Positions 12,482 through 22,610 of a stretch of 64,000 bases of DNA are shown here, piece by piece; position 1 is the stretch's first letter, and each line of letters begins with the position of its first letter. The DNA lies in contig QANZ01014325.1 in NCBI GenBank assembly GCA_003254925.1, positions 174,792-238,791 of the forward strand, written 5' to 3'. This DNA is from Chamaecrista fasciculata. Lineage: Eukaryota > Streptophyta > Magnoliopsida > Fabales > Fabaceae. The notes under the pieces are model-generated. The model was given only the letters and a program-made list of their open reading frames with translations, was not told where the DNA came from and made no database searches. Position numbers and translations under genes: made by a program.

Positions 12482-13038
12482 GGCCAAAGTACAAATTTGA
12501 TCCCATATCTTTTACTCAATTCTCAATTTGATCCTATATATTTTTTTATTATATTTTTTGTCTCATATCTTTAGGTCAGGTCCCAATTTGGTCCTATATT
12601 TTTTTGTTACAGATTTAGTCTCATATCTTTGGGTTCATTGCAGAATTGGTCTTGTATCTTTGAGTTAGGTGCAAAAGTGGTCTCATATCTTTGTAAAATG
12701 ATCAATTAACGATTAATTTTTTTGTAAAAATATAAGACTAATTCTTCAACTTAACCAAAATATATGGGACCAAACATAGACAGTGGATCCTCTGCCTATT
12801 GCAGCGAGGACCAATGGGAGCACGCTACGTGTATAGTGGCGTACAAGTGACGCGCTCCTATTGCTCCTTGCCACACTGCACTTTCTGCAGTACGGTAGAG
12901 GATCCTTTCCTCCAAAAATGATATGGAATCAAATTGAGACATTTTGTAAAAATATGAGATCAAAAGTGCAACAAAAAAAGATACATGACCAAATTGAGAA
13001 CTTAGCAAAAGATATGGGACCAAATTTACAGTTTAACC
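12482..13038. mobile_element. foldback element, 'AAATTTGGTCCCATATC' family, copy 2
   Basis: The left end is 'ggccaaagtacaaatttga' and the right end 'gggaccaaatttacagttta' followed by 'acc', the reverse complement with a few changes. The arms repeat phrases such as 'cccatatctttt' and 'aaaagatatggga'. Relative to copy 3 (21861-22204) it is longer because a separate GC-richer palindrome (12785-12905) lies in its right half. Confidence 0.75.
12785..12905. repeat. nested palindrome bounded by GGATCCTCT
   Basis: The left arm begins GGATCCTCTGCC with 'ttgcag' after it. The right arm ends 'ctgcag' then GGTAGAGGATCC. Further in, CAATGGGAGC pairs with GCTCCTATTG. The sequence is distinctly GC-richer than its host element. 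Its ends resemble the GGATCC-bounded small elements at 10432-10588 and 21540-21726, so it may be a third member that inserted into the larger foldback element. I find no clear target duplication. Confidence 0.55.
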
Positions 13039-13196
13039 TTTATTTTTTTTGGTTTTTTTTTTTCAGTTTTTCTGTTAGGCTTGCAAAGTTAGAATTTACT
13101 AAAAAACGGAAATGAAAAAAAAGCTGGGAAGGCGTAAAATACTGTAGAATTCCGACGGTGAGACAACAAAATCAGAAAAAGCAATAAATTGAAAAT

Positions 13197-13216
13197 AGAG
13201 AGAGAGAGAGAGAGAA
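13197..13216. repeat. (GA)n tract upstream of the TBC gene
   Basis: A pure GA dinucleotide tract of about 20 bases lies roughly 370 bases upstream of the TBC start codon. GA repeats in such positions can be binding sites for plant GAGA-binding (BBR/BPC) factors. Here that is only a possibility. Confidence 0.8.
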
Positions 13217-13584
13217 GAGACGCATTAAACGGCCTGTGCATGGGGTCGTGAGGTTAGGAATGATCGGTCTCACCCTTTGACAGAGCGTCAGACCCTATTA
13301 CTCCTCCTATTCATTTCCCCTTTGCTTTTCACCTTCTCCAAATTTCCACAATGCCATAGATATTAAATTAAACAACAAAATTTATCTCCAAAAACCAAAA
13401 ACACCAAAAAAAATTTGTTTTTCCCCTCTTTGTAGTTTCGGATTTCGGTCTTGCCTAGTTTCTCTGGATCATCCTCATCCCTTTGATTGTGAAGAATTGT
13501 GGATTTTGCTTGCTTGGGGAGTCCAGATTTCTGGGTGCCATTGCTGTGATTTGTTGTAATTGAGGAATATTTTGGTGGTTTGGG

Positions 13585-15606
13585 ATGTGGAGAGATACCG
13601 GAGCTCCTGCTGATTCTTACTATGAAGTTCGCCCCGAGTGTACCGATGTTCCCAAAACCAGATTCAAGATCAGGGTCCTTTTCTCTTTTACCCTTCATTC
13701 TTTTTCTTTTCTGTTTTTCTTTCTTTCACTAGAAAACTTTCTATTTCTCTTTCAATCTGTGATTTAATATGGAAAATATATTTTTAGGTTTTCATCTTTT
13801 TTTTTTTTATAAATTTCAATGGGTAAAATACTCAAATTGGTTCTAAATGTACGTCCTTAAGTTGATTTTGGTCCTAAATGTTTTAAAATCTTCAAATGGG
13901 TCATAAATGTTGCCATTTAGTTTCATTTTGGTCCCAAACGTGGTCATATTTCTCTCGTTTCGAGATCGAATGTGACGAGTCTAAAGTTACAAGTTACACT
14001 TAACGAGTATTTTTCTCCCCTATTTGGAACCATCAATAAATGAGGTCAAATCAAGCTCGAAAGTGGGTTTGGGACCAATTTTTCATAATTTTTTACTTTT
14101 TGGTCCCAAACACACTTTTGAGTCCGATTTGATCTCATTTGTTGATGTTTCCAATTGGTAAAAAAAAAAAACAACTCGTTAAGAGTAATTTGTAGCTCTG
14201 GATTCGTCAAATTCGGACTTGAGACAAGAGAGATATGACCAACTATACTTGTTCAATCGTGAAACGAGTGACCTACTTTCAGGACCCAATTTGACCTTGT
14301 TTGCTGACAGTCCCAACTAGATAGAGAAAACACTAATTAAAAGCAACACATAATGAAATTAAATGGCAACATTTAGGTCTAATTTGAGAATTTTGAAACA
14401 TTGAGGACCAGAATGAACTTAATGACATACATTTCGGATCAATTTGAACATTTGACCATTTCAAGTGTTTAAGGTTTGAAATGTTATATTTAAGGATTAA
14501 ATAGTTGATATTTGTAAAAATATCGAGATAAAAAAAATATACTACCAATATTTAGAGATTAAATCGTAGTTTTAGAATAAATTTAAGGATTAAAATTTAT
14601 AGGTATTCTCTTGTTTGATCAATGGTGAACAAAATGTATGGAGAATGATTTGTCCTTGGCCGGTCGGGTTTGGGATATCTTAGGCAACAAAAAAAAATGT
14701 ATGGAGAATGATGTATGCTCCTATAAACGCTGCCGGCATTAATGAATTTTGGGAGTTGGGATTCTCTAATTAACTGTTGATTGCTGCCGTGTAATCGTTT
14801 TAAGCTGAACATCAGTTTCGGGTAAATTTAACTATGAGATGTTGTTGATGGAGAAGAATATAAAGTGATTCTAAAGAATTGAGACTCAATGGTTTTCAGG
14901 ATGGTATACTCAAAAAAGAAGGGAAAAATGAAAGAGTATAGTGAAAGGGGATGGTATACTCAATGGTTTTCAGGATGGTATACTCAAATAAGAAGAGATC
15001 TCACCCCAAAAGTGAAAGGGATTTAAAAAACAAATAGTGAAAAGTGGTTTGCATATAGGAGTTCTCTGGATAGAATTTACCTTAAATGAAAAAAATGAAT
15101 GATAACTTGATCTTATTGATGCTATGATTGTCCCCAGTGTTGAAAATAGGTTCCTAATGTTACTGGTATAACTGAGGAGCTCTTCATTAAATGAATTCAT
15201 TATTATCGGCTGTGACTTGGTAAAGTAAGAAAATCATTCATTCATCAATTTGTTAAATTAATGCTGTTCCAGAGATCATGAATTAATTATCAATTGGTTG
15301 ATTCATAATGGATCATGCAGCATATCTAATGTGTGATTTTTCCTCATTAGAATCTTCTCTAATGAAAAGTTAAATAGCATATATAAGTTACTTAAGTCAA
15401 CAATTTAATAAAACTTCAGCTTTATTTATTTACTTTTTTAATCCTTTAATACTTGAAAAATGTTCTTTATGTATCTGTTATTGCTTTTATGTGTTCCAGG
15501 CCGGTAAAACACTAAGTGAAAGAAAATGGCGTGCAGCATTTACTCCAGAAGGGGTTTTGGATATAGGCAAGACTCTGGACCGAATCCATCGGGGGGTAAT
15601 TCCATT

Positions 15607-15637
<31 letters not shown>

Positions 15638-18600
15638 TTGAGACTTAGTATATGAAACCAAGTCTATGCTCTGCTTTCAGTTGCACAAAATCAGATGCAT
15701 AGATATTATTGAGTGGGATAATATTTAAATTTTTTATACACAGAAAATAATTAATTACTGTTCTCCACTTCATCTCCTCAATTTACTTTGGTTCTTTCAC
15801 TTTTTAATGGTTGCAGTCCAAGATGAAGTGTTTCTATTAATTTACTTTGTAGTTTCTACATATTTTATCATGCATGTTCTTCATGTTATTAATTTTCTTT
15901 GCTTCAAAAATCAGTAAAGAATTATGTAGTCGAATTTTAGATTGGTGCACACATCTTTACGTACTCGTGTTTTTATTGTAGTGGAAATGAAACAAAACTT
16001 TGGCTACATCTTCTATGCAATGATGTGCTCTCTTTGTTTTACTATTTTTTTTTTTTTTTGAGAAAAAGAAAATTTCTCTCTCTGTGTTTTATACTGTCTT
16101 GGTTACTAATATAAAAAAAACTTGTATCAGTTATTTTCCTTTTTTTTTTTTCAAACCAGGGAATTCATCCAACAATTAGAGGAGAAGTTTGGGAATTTCT
16201 ACTTGGTTGCTTTGACCCAAATAGTTCATATGAGGAAAGAGATCAGATAAGAGAGCGCCGAAGGTAAGCTGTTTCCCCATTTCATATTCTGTATGCGACA
16301 ATGGTAACACTCATGACTGTGTTGCCTTGAAGGGCAGAAAAATATAGATGTCCTACTCCTCATGTTTCGACTCACGTCGTTCACCTGACTATGGTGAGAG
16401 AGCCTCTAAACAAAGTTAGCTGCATTTACATGTCTCAAACCTGAGATTTTATTTAAGTAATACCAAGTCGCTTACCATTGAACCAATTTTGGGTTGGTTC
16501 ATGTTTGATCATATATCATTATGATTTTTTTTTTATTCTCTTTTTTGGTTTCTTTACTATTAAATTCACATTGATTCTTATAAAATTGTAAAGCTTATAT
16601 GAATTCATTTCTCTAGAGTCTAGACTCTAGACCTATAATATTGCTGTGGGCTCAATATTCCTTCAGGAAGATAGCAAAGATTGCTCCACCTCAATACCTC
16701 CATGAGACAACATTATTCCATATCATACTTTCTTCATTAATTGAGTATCATTTATATGTCTATGTCTTCAGAGTACAATATCATACATATAAGGAAGTAT
16801 GCCACCAATTGTTTCCTCTTGTTGGAAGCGGTAGATTTATTACAGCGCCTGTAATCACTGAAGAAGGTCAGCCAATTCAAGATCCATTGGTGCTGTTAGA
16901 AGCGAATCCAGAAAAGGGTGCAGTTGTACTTCCTCCTGAGAATACCGGAGGCGATGCAATTCCAGAGGCTGCAAATAATTTAGAAAAGGTTACAGACAAG
17001 AGAATAATTCAATGGATGTTAACTCTCCATCAAATAGGTTTGTAAAACTTTTGTTCCCCATTTCATTCTCTAATCTATTTGTCCTTTCATATGTCAATAC
17101 CTAGTTTATCATGTTTCAAGCAAATACAGTCTTCAAAAGCATATAAAATCTTACTTTCTAGAGAACTTTTCCCATCATTTTTTCTTAAAATATTCTTTAT
17201 TATTTTGTTTCCTTGCAGAGTAGTACAAATATATACTTTTTTCTGTAATTCCTCCTATAAATTATAATTTAGTAGCCGACCTTTGATAAAAGAAATGCAA
17301 CTATATATATGTAGTAGGGTTCAATTTAACACGCAGCATTTTATTATGGCAAGTAGTTTTCATTAACCCAACTGTTGGATTAGCTATTAGGAGTAATGTG
17401 TTGATTTTCCAAGTCAAATTTCATGAGGAATGCCTTCACAATAAGAATTGTTAATCCAATAGTGTATTTAGTAAAAAAATCATCTTATGAAAGGTTATTT
17501 AAAGGTGTTAGATAAATTTTAATTTACACCAAGATCAATTGATCTTGATGCTCAGGTTGCGTGGTTTTTATTGCTGTTTACTTACTTATTTACCCATGTG
17601 TGAGAGGATCATTCAAGATAAATTTGTAAAATGCATCGTTGCGCAAATTAAATCTGATTTTGAACTAGAACTTTATGCCTCAACTAAGTTAGCTTTGACC
17701 ATGATTTCTATTGGGATTGGGAAGTTTCGAAAATCTGATAGTAATATCTAACACGATACTATAATTTGTGGTAAATGACCTTTTCCCTTGTATCAATACA
17801 TGTCAGGTCTTGATGTACTTCGCACCGACAGGACTTTGGTTTTTTATGAGAAGCAAGAGAACTTATCAAAACTATGGGATATTCTTGCCGTTTATGCTTG
17901 GATAGATACCGATATTGGCTATTGTCAAGGTGGGTGTTTCTTTGAGTTATTCATTTGGGTTTTTATTTAAGACTCTTGAGACATTGGCTTATTCTATATT
18001 TGGATGCTCACTTAAATGGAATTCAGCTGTTTGATAAAGAAATGCATTAACTTTTTTAAATTTATTTTCCCGACTTAACATCATACAATTCTGAGCAGGA
18101 ATGAGTGACCTATGCTCTCCAATGATAATGCTTCTGAATGATGAAGCTGATGCCTTTTGGTGCTTCGAACGTCTGATGCGCAGATTGGTAGACTTATTTC
18201 TCTGTTGAGACTATTTGATTGTCGATTTTTCTAGCATGTCTTTATATGAAGTGATTTCTTGGAACCTACCTATGATCAATTGTCAATGGAACTGATTTTC
18301 TTGTGATTATCAAGTATTCCCTATGACATATTTACACATATTCCCTTATGATTTTTCTCTCCTCAACAGTTTCTATATTGTTTACTTCGTATGATATATA
18401 CTTTCACACACACACACACACTTATACTTTCTCTGTATATTTAGCATCATTGCTACTTAATCTTTGGTTTCTGATCCTGGGTTCTTTTCTTTGAATTTTG
18501 AAGAGAAGAAATTTCACATGCACTGACAGCTCTGTTGGTGTGGAGGCACAACTGAGTAATTTAGCTGCAATTACACAAGTCATTGATCCAAAACTTCATC

Positions 18601-20708
18601 AACATTTGGGTATTTTCCAGAATTTGTTCTTTTTTTTTTACTTGTGATCAAGTCAAACAAAGGATATAATGCTTATTGAATTTGTTGGGTTTTTTTTATT
18701 TATTGTTACAAAAAAAAATGATTATTGAAAGGAAATATTATTAAGGGAAAATTTCTTAGGCTTTTATCCTGAATGCAGAGCATCTTGGTGGAGGTGACTA
18801 TTTGTTTGCTTTCCGGATGCTTATGGTTTTGTTTCGTCGGGAATTCTCTTTTTGTGACTCACTGTACCTTTGGGAGGTGAGTTAAGTGTCCTTTTAGCTA
18901 CTTTTTGCTCTATTCTAATGCAATTTCTTTGATAAAGGAATGTCTGATTGCTTTCTGCTAGCTAGCATAATATTCCTTTGAAATTTCAATGAAACTTTTA
19001 CTTCTATGAAGTTTATCAGTCAAAATTACTGATTATGGATATGATCTTATATATATATCTAGATAGTAGATATGATGTATCATACATTTTTAGACCATTT
19101 TAACTAATTTCCCTTATGTATTTATGATGGTTTTTTATGAAATTTCTCCTATAGTGATTGACTATTCCAAATACTTGAACTTTGAACAGATGATGTGGGC
19201 TCTAGAATACGATCCTGACTTGTTCATGACGTATGAAGAGCCTGATTCAGATCCCGAAAGGCCTGAACGGAAAGTAAAGTCCAGAAGTCAATGTGGGAAG
19301 TATGAGAGAGAAAATTTGAAAAATGGAGGAGCTACTGAAGCTCCTCTTCCCATATCTGTCTTCCTTGTTGCCAGTGTGTTGAAAGATAAAAGTGCCAAAC
19401 TACTTACTGAAGCTCGAGGCCTCGATGATGTCGTCAAGGTTAGTCTCCCAACCTAGTATTAGTGTATAAACTTAGATGTTATATTGCCGTACATCACAAG
19501 CAACACTACCACAATAAGCATTTTTTTTTTCTGTCTAACAATCTAGTAAGACTGCTAAGCTAAGGTTGAGGTTAGCTTGAGATTGTTTACTTCATAAGAA
19601 AAAGTTTTATTCCAAGAGTAGTATTTTTCTTTAGCAATTTTCTTTGGTAAACTAATATTTTAGGCAGTTCGAACCAGCCTCTTTGCAAAAAAGCATGATA
19701 AGGCTGTTAGTATATTCCCTTCCCCAGCACCCCCACCAAGTGGGGACTCGAACTGGGTTGGCTCTAAACTAATATTTTAGTCCTTAGATTATATGGGCAT
19801 TGTCATCTTACTGCTATACATCTTAGTTGCAACAAGTCATGAATTTTTGATAACTAAATCAATCATTTAAAAAATTCAAAGGCTAAGCTAATAGTGTTCT
19901 ATATAATTTAGAGACTAAAATTTAGTCTCTTTTTCCCTTTGCATCTATATAATGTTCACCTGCTAATTTGATTATTCTCAGATATTAAATGACATGACCG
20001 GGAATCTCGACGCCAAAAAGGCTTGCACCGGAGCAATGAAACTGCACAAGAAATATTTGAAGAAGGTATTGTTTTAGTAGTATCACTGCTAACTGAAGAA
20101 TCATTTTATCGTTAACAGTCTCTACTAATTTTCAAGTTGAATGCCCATTTCTGAGTAATTTAGGTATTATTAAGACCTCATCTTATTCTCCAATACATGA
20201 AGCTTTTCCGGTGAATATATCTGAATTTCTTGACATTTCCTTTCTCAAATTGAAATGCCCTCTATTCAAGAGCATATATCAGTTGAAGTTGAATAGCTTT
20301 TAAAGTTTCCAAGGATTGTGTTCTATGGTGACCAAATCATCCTCATTTCTGAAAATAATTTACAGTATTGTTTCTAAGACAAATAGATCATCATACTAAA
20401 ATTAGAATCAAACAAGCCTAGATTCCCATATTCCAAACAGAACCAGATCTCTATTTCCTGGAAAATCCTCAAAGTAAATATATATATATATCTTTTTTTT
20501 CCAAAAAGTGGTCTATCCTTTAAAATCGTTTCATGTGGACTTGGTGTGCGAAAAAGTATGCCTTTTGCATGTAATTATTTTGTTCCTTGCTCCTTTGTTT
20601 ACAATTTTTCCCTAAGCGTACTGCTTTATCAAATAAATAAATAAACAAATAATTCTGCAGGCTCCTAAGCGTACTCCTGGTACTAGTAGTGCGGAACATA
20701 GTTCTTGA
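13585..20708 (+). CDS. TBC-domain Rab GTPase-activating protein
   Basis: Eleven exons with consistent phases: 13585-13674, 15500-15595, 16160-16263, 16772-17037, 17817-17939, 18099-18187, 18504-18609, 18779-18876, 19190-19438, 19982-20065 and 20661-20708, encoding 450 residues. The first residues, MWRDTGAPADSYYEVRPECT, match the plant TBC1D15/17-like subgroup. The TBC domain opens with IRGEVWEFLLG (about residues 68-78). It has the arginine finger in IGLDVLR (IxxDxxR, Arg191) and the glutamine finger in GYCQG (YxQ, Gln226), so it should be a catalytically competent dual-finger RabGAP that speeds GTP hydrolysis on Rab proteins in membrane traffic. The downstream helices AFWCFERLMRRL and FRMLMVLFRREFSF are typical. 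The target Rab cannot be told from sequence. Residues 115-165 form the acidic insert usual for this plant group. The C-terminus is lysine-rich, without a membrane anchor. Confidence 0.93.
13821..14457. mobile_element. foldback element in TBC intron 1 ('CAAATTGGTC' family)
   Basis: The left arm starts 'ctcaaattggttctaaatgt' and the right arm ends 'cggatcaatttgaacatttg'. Intermediate phrases pair in inverted order ('tggtcccaaac', 'gagatatgaccaac', 'aaatggcaacattta'). Sequences such as 'tttgatctcatttgttgatg' and 'gagagatatgacca' are shared with the elements at 26372-26794 and 31300-31560, so these are one family. There is no coding capacity and the arms are considerably diverged. Confidence 0.6.
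14631..14712 (+). mobile_element. 5'-truncated SINE tail with 19-bp target duplication
   Basis: The 19-base sequence aaaatgtatggagaatgat occurs at 14631-14649 and again at 14694-14712. Between them are 44 bases that end 'tcttaggcaac' followed by A residues. This resembles the 3' end of the full SINE at 63241-63423, which on its sense strand ends 'accttgggcaacc' plus poly(A); 'gtccttgg' and 'tcggg' are also shared. The duplication and tail are the marks of target-primed reverse transcription with severe 5' truncation. It lies in intron 1 of the TBC gene. Confidence 0.75.
14888..14990. repeat. short direct duplication in TBC intron 1
   Basis: The phrase 'tcaatggttttcaggatggt' followed by 'atactcaaa' occurs near 14887 and again near 14960, about 73 bases apart. 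A third partial copy ('ggatggtatactcaat') lies at about 14949. This looks like a local tandem duplication with no evident function. Confidence 0.6.
16283..16488 (-). mobile_element. probable degenerate tRNA-derived SINE
   Basis: Read on the minus strand, the sequence has an A-box-like 'tggttcaatggtaagcg' near 16487-16471 and, about 35 bases on, a B-box-like 'ggtttgagac'. This spacing is that of a tRNA-type RNA polymerase III promoter, followed by about 130 bases of unrelated body. It lies in intron 3 of the TBC gene. I see no clear target duplication or poly(A), so the ends are approximate. Confidence 0.4.
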
Positions 20709-21539
20709 GATTTTTGCTGATCAAACCATTTGTTAGTTCTTCATAAAATTTGGCTTTGGAGTTTAAAGAATTCAAAGGATGTTGCAACCATATGAGATCT
20801 TCCTTGAGAGAAAGAAGTTGAAGGTGAAATTAATTTCATTTATTTTTTTTTGTATATTTGAAAATCAATGAAGGTTGTGCTTGTATTTCCTACAACCTTC
20901 ACTTGTTTGTACTGTAATTGTAATATAAATATTTATTTATATGATTTTAATTGTTATTATTTATATTATTAAATATAATTTTGAGACCTTAGTCATTGAT
21001 CTCAATGTTATGATTGTTAAATATAAATAGTGAGTTATTTAATATTACATTAATTGAAAACCATTATTTAAAGATAAATTTAAAAGGAAACATCTAGAGA
21101 TTATAATATCAAGATAACGTTCAAAGGAGACAATCGAACTGTTTGACAATGTATTTTTATTATAAACAAACAAATAAACTATTAAATTTACTAAATATTA
21201 ATAAATAAAATATTTCTAAAAATATTGATTTTTTATTATTTTAATTTAATTTAATAATTTTTAAAATAAAAATGAGTATAATATATATTCATATATACTT
21301 CCCAAACTTTGTTCATTTAAGGTATCCTACATATTGTATGCAAAAATATTAGGTCATAATTTTCACGTAGATTAAAAACAAATAATCCACACCAAAACAT
21401 TGCGTTACATTGAATTTGCGGGTAGTGGAGAAGAAAGTAAAACCCAAAACAGAAGATTAAAACTTGGGCTGCCAAAAAGCCATGCTTGCTCTAGCTCATT
21501 CCGATTTCATCATCCATCTTTATCAACAAAATCCGGAAG

Positions 21540-21726
21540 TGGATCCTCTGCATTCTCATTCTCTGCATTTTTTGTGCAGTTTAGAGAGATAAAGAAAGAA
21601 GTAGAGAGAGAAAGTGTGGGTTCCACAAAATAATAAATATGTGGGACCCACATTTTCTCTCTCTACCTCTTCCTTTATCTCCCTAAAATGCACAAAAATG
21701 CACCAAATCAAAATGCAGAGGATCCA
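21540..21726. mobile_element. small foldback MITE, GGATCC family, copy 2
   Basis: The termini are TGGATCCTCTGCATT and its exact reverse complement at the other end, a perfect 15-base inverted repeat. The hairpin continues inward: 'tgcagtttagagagataaag' pairs with 'ctttatctccctaaaatgca', and 'tgtgggttccac' with 'gtgggacccaca', around a centre of 'aaaataataaatat'. Total length is about 187 bp. It is the best-preserved member of the family also seen at 10432-10588. Confidence 0.8.
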
Positions 21727-21860
21727 TGTCCACAAAATCCAACCCAATCGCACTGAAAACTTTACCTCCCCACCGAAATCGTTCCACATACGGTATGCAA
21801 AGAAGCAAAAAAAAATTTAACTCTTAAAAAATTTGAAGCACAACAGATTAAATACTTTTT

Positions 21861-22204
21861 GGGCCAAAGTATAAATTTGGTTCCATATTTTTTACTCAGT
21901 TTTCAATTTGATCCTGTATCTTTTTTGTTGCAGTTTTGGTCCTATATTTTTGCAAAAGATCCCAATTTCGATTTCATATCTTTTAGTCAAGTTGCAGAAT
22001 TAGTCGCATATTTTTACAAAATAATCAACCATTAGTTGATCATTTTGTAAAGATATGAGACCACTTCTAAATCTGATTGAAAGATATAGGACTAATTCTG
22101 CAATTAACCGAACGATATAAAACTAAATCTGCAACAACAAAAAAAGATATGGGACCAAATTGGGACCTGACCAAAAGATATGGAACCAAATTTGCACTTT
22201 AGCC
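21861..22204. mobile_element. foldback element, 'AAATTTGGTCCCATATC' family, copy 3
   Basis: The left end is 'gggccaaagtataaatttgg' and the right end is 'ccaaatttgcactttagcc', an inverted repeat with two or three changes. Internal arms pair throughout ('gttgcagttttggtccta' against 'gggaccaaattgggacctg' and so on) around a centre near 22035. At about 344 bp it is the most compact of the three copies. T-rich flanks make the target duplication ambiguous. Confidence 0.75.
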
Positions 22205-22395
22205 TTTTTTTTCTAAACCAAAAAAAAAAAAAAAGAGTGAAAGAAGAGTATCAGTCTACTGCTTAGTGCTTACAAAGAATTGATCAAAGAATCATTTCAT
22301 CATAACAAATTATGAGCATATCCAGCCAATATGGATGAACACCGTAAATTTTGAGTTTTGGAAAAATATATATAACAATAAAAGAATAAAAGGAC

Positions 22396-22610
22396 ATGTA
22401 GTTAGGCTTGTAAAATGTAAAGGGTAGTTAGCTCATGTGTCTTCTGTTATGAGCACGTGACTTCTGTTAGCTGTTATGAAGTTTCTGTTACATTTCGTTT
22501 GTCACAGTGTTATGTATAAATATTTGCCTCATTTCATAATCAATCATATAAACAAATTTTCTTCATCAATTTCGTACTATTCTCTCGTTTCATTTCATGG
22601 TATCAGAGCC
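22396..22610 (+). mobile_element. Copia-type LTR with primer-binding site (5' remnant)
   Basis: A roughly 202-bp stretch begins TGTAGTTAGG and ends TTTCA (22396-22597). It is immediately followed by TGGTATCAGAGCC (22598-22610), the initiator-methionine tRNA primer-binding site used by plant Copia elements. A TATA-like 'tgtataaatat' lies inside at about 22514. No gag or pol sequence follows, so only the 5' end of the element survives. This LTR is unrelated to the much shorter LTRs of the element at 39902-44105. Confidence 0.75.

Larger units (their letters stand above)
10003..13584. other. intergenic repeats between the GA2-oxidase and TBC genes
   Basis: No gene is supportable. The first few hundred bases are the 3' flank of the gibberellin oxidase gene. 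The rest holds a small foldback element (10432-10588), an assembly gap (11050-11067), a second 'AAATTTGGTCCCATATC' foldback copy with a smaller palindrome inside it (12482-13038), and a (GA)n tract (13197-13216). The last approximately 300 bases, with pyrimidine-rich stretches and little repeat, are the likely promoter and 5' leader of the TBC gene. I see no convincing TATA box there. Confidence 0.6.

Noticed and set aside
13363-13698. 111-codon minus-strand open frame over the TBC first exon
   Set aside because: It overlaps the first exon and leader of the TBC gene on the opposite strand and has no recognisable protein features.
19660-19765. Possible Au-type SINE remnant in TBC intron 9
   Set aside because: A phrase resembling 'cccttccccagcaccc' is suggestive, but the head and the ends are not recognisable.
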